From contig SLFT01000300.1 in assembly GCA_007124105.1 (NCBI GenBank), positions 1 through 8,876 on the forward strand: 8,876 nucleotides of DNA. The letters run 5' to 3'. Source of the stretch: Candidatus Hydrogenedentota bacterium (lineage in GTDB: Bacteria > Hydrogenedentota > Hydrogenedentia > Hydrogenedentales > CAITNO01). A program made the translations under genes and the position numbers. The notes beneath the pieces are model-generated. The model ran no database searches and was not told where the DNA came from. It was given only the letters and a program-made list of their open reading frames with translations. This document shows positions 1-6,848 of the stretch, one piece after another; position 1 is the stretch's first letter; each line of letters begins with the position of its first letter.

Positions 1-51
1 CCACAATATACAGTCGTCCCGAATCACGCAGTCTTTACAGCGTCCCGGGGT

Positions 52-867
52 TCAACGCTTGGCGCGTCGCAAAATGCGGCGCAGATTATCGTTGTTTTCA
101 ATCCAGGCAACAGCTTGTTCGTACTCTGGAAATGCCGTCTCCTGTTTCTTGAATATGCGCGGGTGTATGCTGCGTCTGCCATTTACTGTTTCTTGAATGC
201 CGATATGGGCGTGCAGCATTTCGTGAAATACGATATAACGTACAACAAAGGGTGGAACAAAGGCCTGATCGAGCCGGGGATGAATTCGGATTAGACGTTC
301 GTCAGAATAATAGGCGCCGAAGCGTATGGATTGTGTCTTCCTGCCGCTGTCGCGTCCCCATGAAATAACAGCGTCAACCGCGTTGTCAAAATACTTTTGA
401 TTCAACTCCCTGAAAATCTCAGTGAGGTTATAATGACTACCCCTGACAACTGGAACAACTTCCCTGGACGCTTTCTTCCTTATTTCATGGCGGCGTGTCG
501 CAATAAACGCTTTGAACACAATGCCATATTTCCGTGTTCGCGGATGCTTCACCCAATGGGCCAGCGCTTTGCGCACTTCTGCCGGCGCTGTCAGGAACAT
601 GCGATGCAGGCGAACGCGCGCCTGAATGCCCCCATGCAGATGCCGCACGGACATCATGGTGGAAGTATTGTCGGTAATAACCAGGGCCACGGCCAACCCG
701 GAGCGCGCCTGTAATTCAGCGCGCAATTGTCGCGCTTGCAGCTGTTGTTCCTTTTTGCTCGCGCTGCCCGAAAAGGGCAGCGCCGCAGGTCTGCCTGCAA
801 GCGCCTGTTTCGACGCTTCGTCGTCGAACGTCGGTTGGTCGTCAAACAAGTCCAGTTGCTCATTCAT
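52..867 (-). CDS. SprT-like zinc metalloprotease-domain protein
   Basis: The 271-residue product starts at MNEQLDLFDD. Its C-terminal half (about residues 147-258) matches the SprT-like domain: a helix with IFRELNQKYF, an ISWGR strand, RIHPRLD, then the zinc site HEMLH (H215, E216, H219) and a third probable ligand H235 in SIHPRIF, followed by the typical FPEYEQAVAWI helix. The first ~50 residues are polar and probably disordered; residues 55-135 form a basic region found in several SprT-like proteins. No signal peptide is visible, so it should be cytoplasmic. Family members bind DNA or cleave DNA-associated proteins (SprT/Spartan), but the substrate here is unknown. The start is uncertain: an in-frame ATG at 948 would add 27 residues and overlap the upstream TPR gene by 35 bases, with only a weak GGA-type ribosome site. 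The 867 start is also weakly preceded (CAGAGAAA). I prefer 867 because the extra peptide looks unstructured and the MNEQLDLFD opening looks like a natural N terminus. Last of the co-oriented genes. Confidence 0.85.
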   Translation of the reverse strand: MNEQLDLFDDQPTFDDEASKQALAGRPAALPFSGSASKKEQQLQARQLRAELQARSGLAVALVITDNTSTMMSVRHLHGGIQARVRLHRMFLTAPAEVRKALAHWVKHPRTRKYGIVFKAFIATRRHEIRKKASREVVPVVRGSHYNLTEIFRELNQKYFDNAVDAVISWGRDSGRKTQSIRFGAYYSDERLIRIHPRLDQAFVPPFVVRYIVFHEMLHAHIGIQETVNGRRSIHPRIFKKQETAFPEYEQAVAWIENNDNLRRILRRAKR

Positions 868-913
868 TGTTGTTTCTCTGGGAATTCTTTCTGACCGCCG
901 GTCTGCCGATTCC

Positions 914-1825
914 TTAAATATCATCGGACGCATCTGAAACAGAGGCATTGTTTCCGTCGGGTATTTCAGCGTCTTCTACGGGGATGTCGTTGGGCCCGTA
1001 TACCAACTCCTGAAATGCGAATACTTCATGAAGATTGCTGAAGTAGGGGTCAACAGCGGCGTAGCGCGCCATGGCGCTGTCCAACGCTATGGCCGCGTCC
1101 AGCAGTTCCAGCGCATCCTCCTCGCGTTCCATGACGCTATATAAACAAGCAAGATTATACAGGGGTTTCGGGTTGTTCGGCTCAATTTCCACTGCGTAGG
1201 CGTAATGTTCCTCCGCTTCTTCATAGCGCTCGAGTACAAGCAGCAGATTAGCGTAGTTGTTGTGCGAGGCGATATCTCCAGGCGCCAGCTCGAGTGCGTG
1301 CACCGCCGCCTCTTCAGCCGCGTCGTACTGCCCCATCAGACGCAACACAACGCCAAGACTGTTGTACGGACGCGCCCAGTTTGGTTCCAGCGCTATCGCC
1401 TGTCGGAGCACTTCTTCTGCCTCTTCGAGTCTTTCTGGCCCACGCTGCCCGATAATACTTCCCAGCAACGCATAGGGCCAGCTCCAATCGGGCGTGATGG
1501 CAATAAGTTCTTCCAACAGCGATTCAGCCGCCGCCGCGGCGCCTTCCCGTTGATATTGCACCGCCAGCGCATACGCGCTTTCCGGGGTGAAGTAATAGCC
1601 TGCGTCCGCCGCCGCCGCTGCAATGCGCACCGCCTGTTGTGTGGCTGTCCACGATGCCAGCGGGTCTTCGGCGAGCAGCGCCATGGCCTCGTCGGTTGTC
1701 TCAGCGACAAAAGACACATACTGACGTTCAGCCCAATCATACTGACGCCACAACACCACCACAACGGCGACGCACACAGCCGTCAAAGCAATTGTCCAAG
1801 GCGTCCATCGCTTCATAAATAACAT
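914..1825 (-). CDS. Membrane-anchored tetratricopeptide-repeat (TPR) protein
   Basis: A 303-residue product from the ATG at 1825. It opens with a short positive segment (MLFMKRW) and a hydrophobic stretch at about residues 10-26 (TIALTAVCVAVVVVLW), which is a single membrane anchor or uncleaved signal; the rest is then expected outside the cytoplasmic membrane. A helical region rich in Ala and Glu follows. Four consecutive TPR units occupy roughly residues 114-250, recognisable by the repeated pattern of PYALLGSIIG, RPYNSLGVVL, SHNNYANLLL and PLYNLACLYS, each followed by an EEAEE-type helix and an ALEPN/ELAPG turn. The C-terminal tail is acidic and low in complexity (VEDAEIPDGNNAS). The start is set by AGGAAAGA four bases before the ATG at 1825; the ATG at 1816 would lie too far from it, and the open frame up to 1915 has a non-signal-like N terminus. 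TPRs are protein-binding scaffolds; the partner is unknown. It lies 139 bases after queE and 46 bases before the SprT-like gene. Confidence 0.85.
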   Translation of the reverse strand: MLFMKRWTPWTIALTAVCVAVVVVLWRQYDWAERQYVSFVAETTDEAMALLAEDPLASWTATQQAVRIAAAAADAGYYFTPESAYALAVQYQREGAAAAAESLLEELIAITPDWSWPYALLGSIIGQRGPERLEEAEEVLRQAIALEPNWARPYNSLGVVLRLMGQYDAAEEAAVHALELAPGDIASHNNYANLLLVLERYEEAEEHYAYAVEIEPNNPKPLYNLACLYSVMEREEDALELLDAAIALDSAMARYAAVDPYFSNLHEVFAFQELVYGPNDIPVEDAEIPDGNNASVSDASDDI

Positions 1826-1964
1826 TCTTTCCTGTATGGCATCGGTTTTACCAGGCCGATCGCCGTGGAACACGAAGGCATGTCGCACCCGAGCGGCTGG
1901 AACAACCGTCAACACGCTGTCAATAGTCTACCTGTCCCGCCCAATTCCGGGCAAACCACAGGCG
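1826..1964 (-). promoter_or_regulatory. 139-base gap between queE and the TPR gene; possible internal promoter
   Basis: On the minus strand this gap contains a perfect -35 hexamer TTGACA (1918-1923 read on the complement) and a second near-perfect one, TTGACG (1907-1912). Neither has a convincing TATAAT-like element 16-18 bases downstream. The gap is unusually long compared with the 4-base overlap between the two preceding genes, so an independent promoter for the TPR/SprT-like pair is plausible but not shown. The ribosome site AGGAAAGA of the TPR gene closes the gap. Confidence 0.25.
1931..1962 (-). other. Nested inverted repeat just after the queE stop codon
   Basis: CCTGT (1931-1935) pairs with ACAGG (1958-1962), and inside it GCCC (1939-1942) pairs with GGGC (1949-1952) around an AATTCC loop. 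The structure begins three bases after the queE stop and could fold in the mRNA as an interrupted 9-pair stem. There is no T-run after it on the minus strand, so it is not a standard intrinsic terminator. It might act as an RNA-stability or pausing element, or be chance. Confidence 0.25.
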
Positions 1965-2627
1965 TTACACGCCGCGCATATCCGGCGGCCAGATGTGTTT
2001 GTGTAATTGCAGTTGCAGCCGGGCGGACACGCTATCCTCGAGCATCCAGGCGGCCAGCTGTTGCGCGTCGAGACGATTCGGAACTGGAGACAAGAGCGCG
2101 GCAATGCCCCTGTCCGCCAGGGAATACCGACGCATCGTTTCCATCGCGTAGTCATAGTCGGCGCGGTGGGCAAGAACAAATTTCACTTCATCACGGGCAG
2201 TAAGCGCTTCTACATTTGGCCAGTGCATCCTGTCGTTCATGCCGCTTCCGGGACACTTGATGTCCAGGATGCGAATGACCTTTTCTGGCAGTACGGCGAC
2301 AGGAAGCGAGCCATTGGTTTCCACAAGTGTTGTGTAACCCGCCGCCAACAGGGCGCGGGCCAGGGACACACAGCCCGGCTGCGCCAGCGGCTCGCCGCCG
2401 GTAATCTCGACCAGGGGAAGTCCCCACTGCTTCACCGCTGCAAGAATCTCCGCCACTGTCATATCGCGCCCGTCCTCGAAGGCGTGGGACGTATCACACC
2501 ATGCGCAGCGCAGATTGCAGCCGGCAAGCCGGATAAATCCGCAGGGCAAGCCCGCCCGGGTGGATTCGCCCTGGATGCTCGAAAACAATTCGTTTACATA
2601 CAGTGTGAGCGCTTGCCGACTGGTCAT
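1965..2627 (-). CDS. queE: 7-carboxy-7-deazaguanine synthase (radical SAM)
   Basis: A 220-residue radical SAM enzyme of the normal QueE length. It converts 6-carboxy-5,6,7,8-tetrahydropterin to 7-carboxy-7-deazaguanine, the ring-contraction step on the way to preQ0 and queuosine (or other 7-deazaguanines), in the cytoplasm. Visible motifs in order: FSSIQGEST (15-23), FIRLAGCNLRCAWCDT with the 4Fe-4S cysteines C37, C41 and C44 in CxxxCxxC spacing, the SAM-binding EITGGEP (74-80), LVETNGS (101-107), DIKCPGSGM (122-130), DEVKFVL (146-152) and the family-typical C terminus LQLHKHIWPPDMRGV. All expected landmarks are intact, so it should be active. The ATG overlaps the stop of the upstream 1328-residue gene as ATGA, and a strong ribosome site GGGAGG lies inside the end of that gene, so translation is probably coupled. 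No queD, queC or queF is visible; those pathway partners must be elsewhere. Confidence 0.96.
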   Translation of the reverse strand: MTSRQALTLYVNELFSSIQGESTRAGLPCGFIRLAGCNLRCAWCDTSHAFEDGRDMTVAEILAAVKQWGLPLVEITGGEPLAQPGCVSLARALLAAGYTTLVETNGSLPVAVLPEKVIRILDIKCPGSGMNDRMHWPNVEALTARDEVKFVLAHRADYDYAMETMRRYSLADRGIAALLSPVPNRLDAQQLAAWMLEDSVSARLQLQLHKHIWPPDMRGV

Positions 2628-5600
2628 GAATGCCCTCCCTTGTTCGCGCGCCAGGCGCTGTCAACCTCACTATCCACCTCGCATACCACGCGGAAGCCCA
2701 CATCGAATACAGCCTGAGACGGGTCGTAATGCAAGCGAAATGCCGATCGCCCACTGCGCGGAAGGTCGCGCCAGGAACCACCGCGCACAACCTTGCGGAC
2801 ACGCGAAGCGATGTTGCTGTCGGGATAAGGTTGGTAGTCGGAAAGCGTCCATTCCGCCACATTGCCGTGCATATCATGCAGCCCCCATGGGTTCGGGGCG
2901 AAAGAGCCGGACGGCGCGGCTACCCGCCAGGCGTCATCGAAACGCGTGTCAGCGGGTCGCCAGGGAGGATGCACCGTGGGCACGTGAGGATAATAGACGC
3001 TGTGGTGGGTTGCGTCGGAAAAGTTGGCGTAAGCGCTGAAATCACAATCCGGCGTCCCGTACCAAAGCGCACTGGTCGTGTCCGCGCGGCACGCATATTC
3101 CCATTGCTCTTCTGTGGGCAATGAAAAACGGCGTCCCGTATTTTCTGAGAGCCAGTCGCAAAAGGCCATGGCCTGTTCCCAGGAAACACGGACAACCGGT
3201 TGTTCCGGTCGGTTGAGCGTGAAGCCGCGCTCGTCGTCGCCAAATTGATAGGCCTCGCCCGTTACAAGGCCGCTGTCATGGTCGGGCCTGAAACAGCGGT
3301 ATTGCTCGTTGGTTATCTCGAAGCGTCCCATCAGGAATGGCTGTTCCACGTATCGGGCGTGTGCGGGACGCTCGTTCGGATAGCCGGTATCCGCGCCCAT
3401 GACAAAGTGCCCCGGTTCTATGCGCACCAGTTCAATGGATACGCCCGCCACAATTTCAAAGGTAATGACAGAAAGGTCTTCCGGCGGCGCAAGGTCTTTA
3501 ACGCGCGCTCCCTCAGTAAAACACAGCGCCTGAAAGTCTTCCCCAGGATGGGCGGATGGCGACGTTTCAAGCGCGGCGGTTGCGCTGATGGCGTCCGGGG
3601 CTTCATCAATTCCGGCGTAACGCCGATGCATCTCGCGACGGCGTTCAGCCCCATGACGGGCCGCGTCGCGCTTGACCGGGTCCGCCGCCACAACTTCCTG
3701 CCAGCTGCCGTGGAAAGGCGCATTCAAGTCAATCCAGGTGATCAGGCGGTCCCACGCTTCCGCGCTCAGGGTGGCGTCGTAATGGCCATCGCGCAGCATC
3801 TGAATCAGCCTGCTGGCGTCGGCGTGAAAATCGCGGGGCGGCAACAAGTGCGCGTCGCTTTCCAGTGTGGGCGTATGCACCCAGCGCCGCAATTGCATGT
3901 ACGATGGCGAAAAGCGCATTTGAAACGCCGATGGGACGCGTTCGGCGGGCCGCGCCGTCAGATCAAAGGTTGAACTGCCGTCCGGAAGCGCATCGCCATG
4001 ATGGCAGCCAACACAATAGGCGTCGAGCACGGGTTGCACTTCGCGCTCGAAGGAAAACCCGCGCGCGGGGCCGTACCAGGGCGTAATCTCCGATGGGGCG
4101 CGCTGGAACGCCGAGGGCGTATCCGTAAACTGCCCGCTCGTATTCTGCGGCTCATGACATCCCACGCAGGCAAGCGCCTCGCCCGGCGCGGCCGTCATCC
4201 AACTGCGCATAAGGGCCAGCGCCTTGCCGTCCGCGTCCAGGGGCTGCACCGAAATTGGCGTGTGCGCCGGTACGCGGAAATAAGCCGAGCCGTCCGGGTC
4301 AACAGGCGTTGTGCCCAGGATGCGCTTCACATCCCAGGGGCCGTCCAGCCCGACACGGTCGGGTTCCGCCCCCAACCCGTGATAGGTGAAGTTGTATCCC
4401 ACAAGCCGCAGCGATTTTACCGTACCTCGAGGGACGCCCTCCAGCCCCGGTCCGCGATACACATCCGTCAGCATTACCAGGGCGTCTGTCGCTGTCGGGT
4501 CGGTTCTGTCCGGAACAATGGGCTGTCGTTCCCGCTTGCGCCAGGGGATTGCTTCAAGGAACGCCCAGTCCGGCTCCTCGTGAAGCAGCACAAAGTTGTC
4601 AAAAATATCCACGAGATATATGCCCCAAAGGCTGGTTCTGTCCGGCTTGCAGGACACAAGGAAATACTTCTCGCTCAGCGGCCAGGGATGTAGAAAGCGC
4701 GGCCAGCTCGCGGCAATGAGGCCGTCAAGAATCACCGGCGTCACGGTCTCGCCATGGCCGGGGATGCGCTGCACCACCCCCGCGGTTTCGTGACGGCCAA
4801 GAGCCGGATCAAGGACAACCAGTTCGCCCTGACGCGGCGGGTCATGGTGACCGCCCACAACGGTTGCCACTTTTGTGGGATGACCAGGGATGGGGCGCGC
4901 ATAAAACATGGCCGTCGGCCAGAAAGAGTTGCTGCCGTAATATTCCATCTGGGCGCTGCCGTCAGGATTGGCGTGGAAAAGCAGTCGCGTGAATGCGTGG
5001 GCAATGTCGGCGTATTCCCAGCGCTGATACAGGATGCGTCCGTCGTTCAACACAGTGGGACACCAGTTATGATCCTGATCGTTGGTCAAGCGCCGTACGC
5101 GCCCATCATGGTCGCGCAGATAAAGGTTTGCCACCTTCGAACGTCCACCCAGGCAGGGAACGCCGATGAATGGCGCGGTGGACGTGAACACAATACGCTC
5201 GTCGGGCAGGTAACAGGCGTCGTAGTTATGCACATCCGTTTCGTCTATGAGCGGAAGCGGCGCAAGCGTTCCATCAACCAGGTCGAGTTCGGCAATCCCC
5301 CAGCGTCCATGTTCGTCGGGCATGGACAACAACAGTTTCCTTGCGTCATAATGCAGATCGAGATCGCCGATAAAACGGTCGCCTGTAGGTTGAAACAGCG
5401 TCTTGATGCGACCGCCGGGCGTGGGCGGCGTCAGGGCCACAAGCGTATTGTCATAACCCGTCGGGGCCAGGTCGGTGTTGCCGTGGTAGTTCATGGGCAG
5501 ACCAAGCGCATCGGCGCGACGCCGGATCAGGAGCAGGCTATCGAAGTCAAGCAGCGGATTTGCGAGTAGCGCTTCGGCTTGAAGCGTCTCGAACGGCTCA

Positions 5601-6610
5601 ACGAACGACGCATAGACATCGGGGGGGCTGTCCGTTGAAAGGCTGTCGTATTCAGATTGAAGCGCATCCAGCCGCGCTAAATACGCCGCGCCGTTTTTGT
5701 ACCTGTCGGGAAAACTTCGGGACAGATCGTCAATAGCCATGCGCAACGCCCGCCAACGCGACGGCGCAACGCCCGGCTCATCAGGATCAGCGCTGCCGGG
5801 GAATCGCGTACGCACCGCCACCGGACGCCACTGCCGCGCGTCGGCCAGGTAAGAGAGCAGGTTCCCGGTCAGTTGGAGCAGATTTTCGCGATGGGGATTC
5901 TCGAGGTCGGCGTAATCCGGCCAACGCCAACCGAACACAATAAGGCGTCCGGCCCCGAGTTCATATTCGACCAATGGACGCTCGACGCCAGCGCGCGTGT
6001 TGCCCAATACCATCCCCTCGGCGGGGCCGCCCCAGTAAAAATCGGCAACAGCACGACAGCCGCCGCCGCTGAGCCAGACAAGACCGTCTTTCGGTTCCAG
6101 TCCGGCAAAGACGGGGTGGCCCGTTTCAACAGGAACCAGCGCGGCGGGATCGCGGTAGTTCTCCAGTTCATGACGCTGGGCGCGAATGTCCCTTTCAAGT
6201 CCGAGATGGTCAACAATCGCCAGCGCCCCGCCGGACAGCAGCAGGCCGCCGCCGCTTTCAGCAAAACGGCGCATCGTCGCCAAAGGCGTTCCGCTATAGA
6301 GCGCGGTGCGTTCTATGGCGTCGCCCTGATGATGCCACACCACGTCAAAATCAGCCAAATCGCGGGGTGCGCCTGCTTCATCCACAAATCCTTCGTTACC
6401 GACAAAAAGCAGTGTGGCCGCGCCCAGCGAAGTCGCCGCTTCCCAGGCGCCGCGATCGTGCATTCCCATGGCTTCCAGCGAGGTCTTTGAGGACAAGAAG
6501 GCTGTTGTCATAGGCTGGGTGATCGCTGAACCGGGAAAACACGGAAAAAGCGCAGCTATAGAAATGACCACGAAGAACGGCCGTTTTATGTGCGATGCGC
6601 AGAAGGACAT
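2624..6610 (-). CDS. Exported HzsA-related diheme protein with ThuA-like N-terminal and SUMF1/FGE-like C-terminal domains
   Basis: 1328 residues. A signal peptide (basic IKR at 8-10, hydrophobic 11-23, likely cut near GSA at 27-29) predicts export, which suits heme c attachment. Residues ~35-255 look like a ThuA/class I glutaminase-like fold (ESGGGLLLSGGAL at 118-130), without a nucleophile Cys at the elbow. Residues ~340-800 match the beta-propeller of hydrazine synthase alpha-related proteins (NPLLDFDSLLLIRR, LGLPMNYHGN, GYDNTLVALTP, HNYDACYLPDERIVF). Two heme c motifs follow, CVGCH at 815-819 and 866-870. After a charged linker (~975-1050), residues ~1055-1312 form a SUMF1/FGE-like domain (GHFVMGAD, FEITNEQYRCF, SLPTEEQWEYACR, GLHDMHGNVAEW, VRGGSW, VGFRVVCE). 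The region after RGGSW lacks the two active cysteines of true FGE, so sulfatase activation is unlikely. AAGGA six bases before the ATG supports this start. The function is unknown; an exported electron-transfer or binding role is an inference. It is the first gene of the minus-strand cluster and is coupled to queE. Confidence 0.9.
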   Translation of the reverse strand: MSFCASHIKRPFFVVISIAALFPCFPGSAITQPMTTAFLSSKTSLEAMGMHDRGAWEAATSLGAATLLFVGNEGFVDEAGAPRDLADFDVVWHHQGDAIERTALYSGTPLATMRRFAESGGGLLLSGGALAIVDHLGLERDIRAQRHELENYRDPAALVPVETGHPVFAGLEPKDGLVWLSGGGCRAVADFYWGGPAEGMVLGNTRAGVERPLVEYELGAGRLIVFGWRWPDYADLENPHRENLLQLTGNLLSYLADARQWRPVAVRTRFPGSADPDEPGVAPSRWRALRMAIDDLSRSFPDRYKNGAAYLARLDALQSEYDSLSTDSPPDVYASFVEPFETLQAEALLANPLLDFDSLLLIRRRADALGLPMNYHGNTDLAPTGYDNTLVALTPPTPGGRIKTLFQPTGDRFIGDLDLHYDARKLLLSMPDEHGRWGIAELDLVDGTLAPLPLIDETDVHNYDACYLPDERIVFTSTAPFIGVPCLGGRSKVANLYLRDHDGRVRRLTNDQDHNWCPTVLNDGRILYQRWEYADIAHAFTRLLFHANPDGSAQMEYYGSNSFWPTAMFYARPIPGHPTKVATVVGGHHDPPRQGELVVLDPALGRHETAGVVQRIPGHGETVTPVILDGLIAASWPRFLHPWPLSEKYFLVSCKPDRTSLWGIYLVDIFDNFVLLHEEPDWAFLEAIPWRKRERQPIVPDRTDPTATDALVMLTDVYRGPGLEGVPRGTVKSLRLVGYNFTYHGLGAEPDRVGLDGPWDVKRILGTTPVDPDGSAYFRVPAHTPISVQPLDADGKALALMRSWMTAAPGEALACVGCHEPQNTSGQFTDTPSAFQRAPSEITPWYGPARGFSFEREVQPVLDAYCVGCHHGDALPDGSSTFDLTARPAERVPSAFQMRFSPSYMQLRRWVHTPTLESDAHLLPPRDFHADASRLIQMLRDGHYDATLSAEAWDRLITWIDLNAPFHGSWQEVVAADPVKRDAARHGAERRREMHRRYAGIDEAPDAISATAALETSPSAHPGEDFQALCFTEGARVKDLAPPEDLSVITFEIVAGVSIELVRIEPGHFVMGADTGYPNERPAHARYVEQPFLMGRFEITNEQYRCFRPDHDSGLVTGEAYQFGDDERGFTLNRPEQPVVRVSWEQAMAFCDWLSENTGRRFSLPTEEQWEYACRADTTSALWYGTPDCDFSAYANFSDATHHSVYYPHVPTVHPPWRPADTRFDDAWRVAAPSGSFAPNPWGLHDMHGNVAEWTLSDYQPYPDSNIASRVRKVVRGGSWRDLPRSGRSAFRLHYDPSQAVFDVGFRVVCEVDSEVDSAWRANKGGHS

Positions 6611-6644
6611 GTTCCATCCTTATTCAGGGCATACAGGCGGGTGT

Positions 6645-6654
6645 AAGGCGCCTT
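6645..6654. other. 10-base perfect palindrome in the divergent intergenic region
   Basis: AAGGCGCCTT reads the same on both strands. It lies 35 bases upstream of the ATG of the 1328-residue gene and would sit in its leader, just downstream of the candidate -10 element at 6667-6672. It could be part of an operator, but a single short GC-centred palindrome can also occur by chance. Confidence 0.2.
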
Positions 6655-6666
6655 GCCGGGAAATGT

Positions 6667-6695
6667 ATAATAGAAACGCGTTAATGGCGCTGAAA
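6667..6695 (-). promoter_or_regulatory. Candidate sigma-70-type promoter for the minus-strand cluster
   Basis: Read on the minus strand, TATTAT (6667-6672) is one base from the TATAAT consensus. It is preceded at a 17-base spacing by TTTCAG (6690-6695), a poor -35 element. Transcription would start near 6660, giving a leader of about 50 bases before the ATG at 6610. The same AT-rich stretch read on the plus strand gives a perfect TATAAT at 6666-6671 without a good -35, so it could serve either direction. The assignment rests on sequence match only. Confidence 0.3.
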
Positions 6696-6788
6696 CAGGC
6701 GGCCATTATGCAACATTACAAATCAGTATGATGGATATGACGCGGATGAATCAAACGTGCATTGTACCGTTAAGAATACCTGTGCCAA

Positions 6789-6816
6789 CGCCAATTCCCA
6801 TGCGGGCATATTGGCG
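6789..6816 (+). other. Inverted repeat / potential hairpin upstream of the GH95 gene
   Basis: CGCCAAT (6789-6795) and ATTGGCG (6810-6816) are perfect 7-base arms separated by 14 bases. Inside the loop CCC (6797-6799) can pair with GGG (6804-6806) around ATGC, extending the stem. The structure ends 19 bases before the AAGGA ribosome site of the GH95 gene. It could be an operator for a dimeric regulator of the fucosidase gene or a leader hairpin in its mRNA. No T-run follows, so it is not a terminator. No known operator class is recognised. Confidence 0.35.
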
Positions 6817-6835
6817 CAGGCAGTCAACACGCTGA

Positions 6836-6840
6836 AAGGA
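6836..6840 (+). promoter_or_regulatory. Ribosome-binding site deciding the GH95 start
   Basis: AAGGA lies eight bases before the ATG at 6849. The reading frame stays open upstream only to a stop codon at 6771-6773, and that extension contains no ATG, GTG or TTG, so this site supports 6849 as the start. Confidence 0.7.
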
Positions 6841-6848
6841 ACTTCATT

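Noticed and set aside
39..59. Stem AGCGT/ACGCT spanning the stop codon of the SprT-like gene as a terminator
   Set aside because: The stem is only five pairs with an 11-base loop, and no T-run follows on the minus strand.
41..60. GGGGTTCAACGC resembling a tRNA T-loop
   Set aside because: The flanking bases do not form a T-stem, and there is no acceptor stem or anticodon arm around it.
4754..5569. A 271-codon open frame on the plus strand (with similar ones at 3200-3973 and 3998-4693)
   Set aside because: They lie antisense to the HzsA-related gene, show no family motif, and are expected by-products of its base composition.
6531..6545. Lipobox LFPC (residues 21-24) making the 1328-residue protein a lipoprotein
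   Set aside because: Pro at the -1 position and Phe at -2 do not fit the lipobox consensus; a GSA cleavage site further on is more plausible.
2624..6610. True hydrazine synthase / anammox gene
   Set aside because: There are no beta or gamma subunit genes, extra domains are fused on both sides, and the expected tyrosine near the first heme motif is not seen. HzsA-related proteins also occur in non-anammox bacteria.
6664..6672. Extended -10 promoter (TGnTATAAT) for the plus strand
   Set aside because: TG directly abuts TATAAT without the one-base spacer, and no -35 element is found at the right distance.
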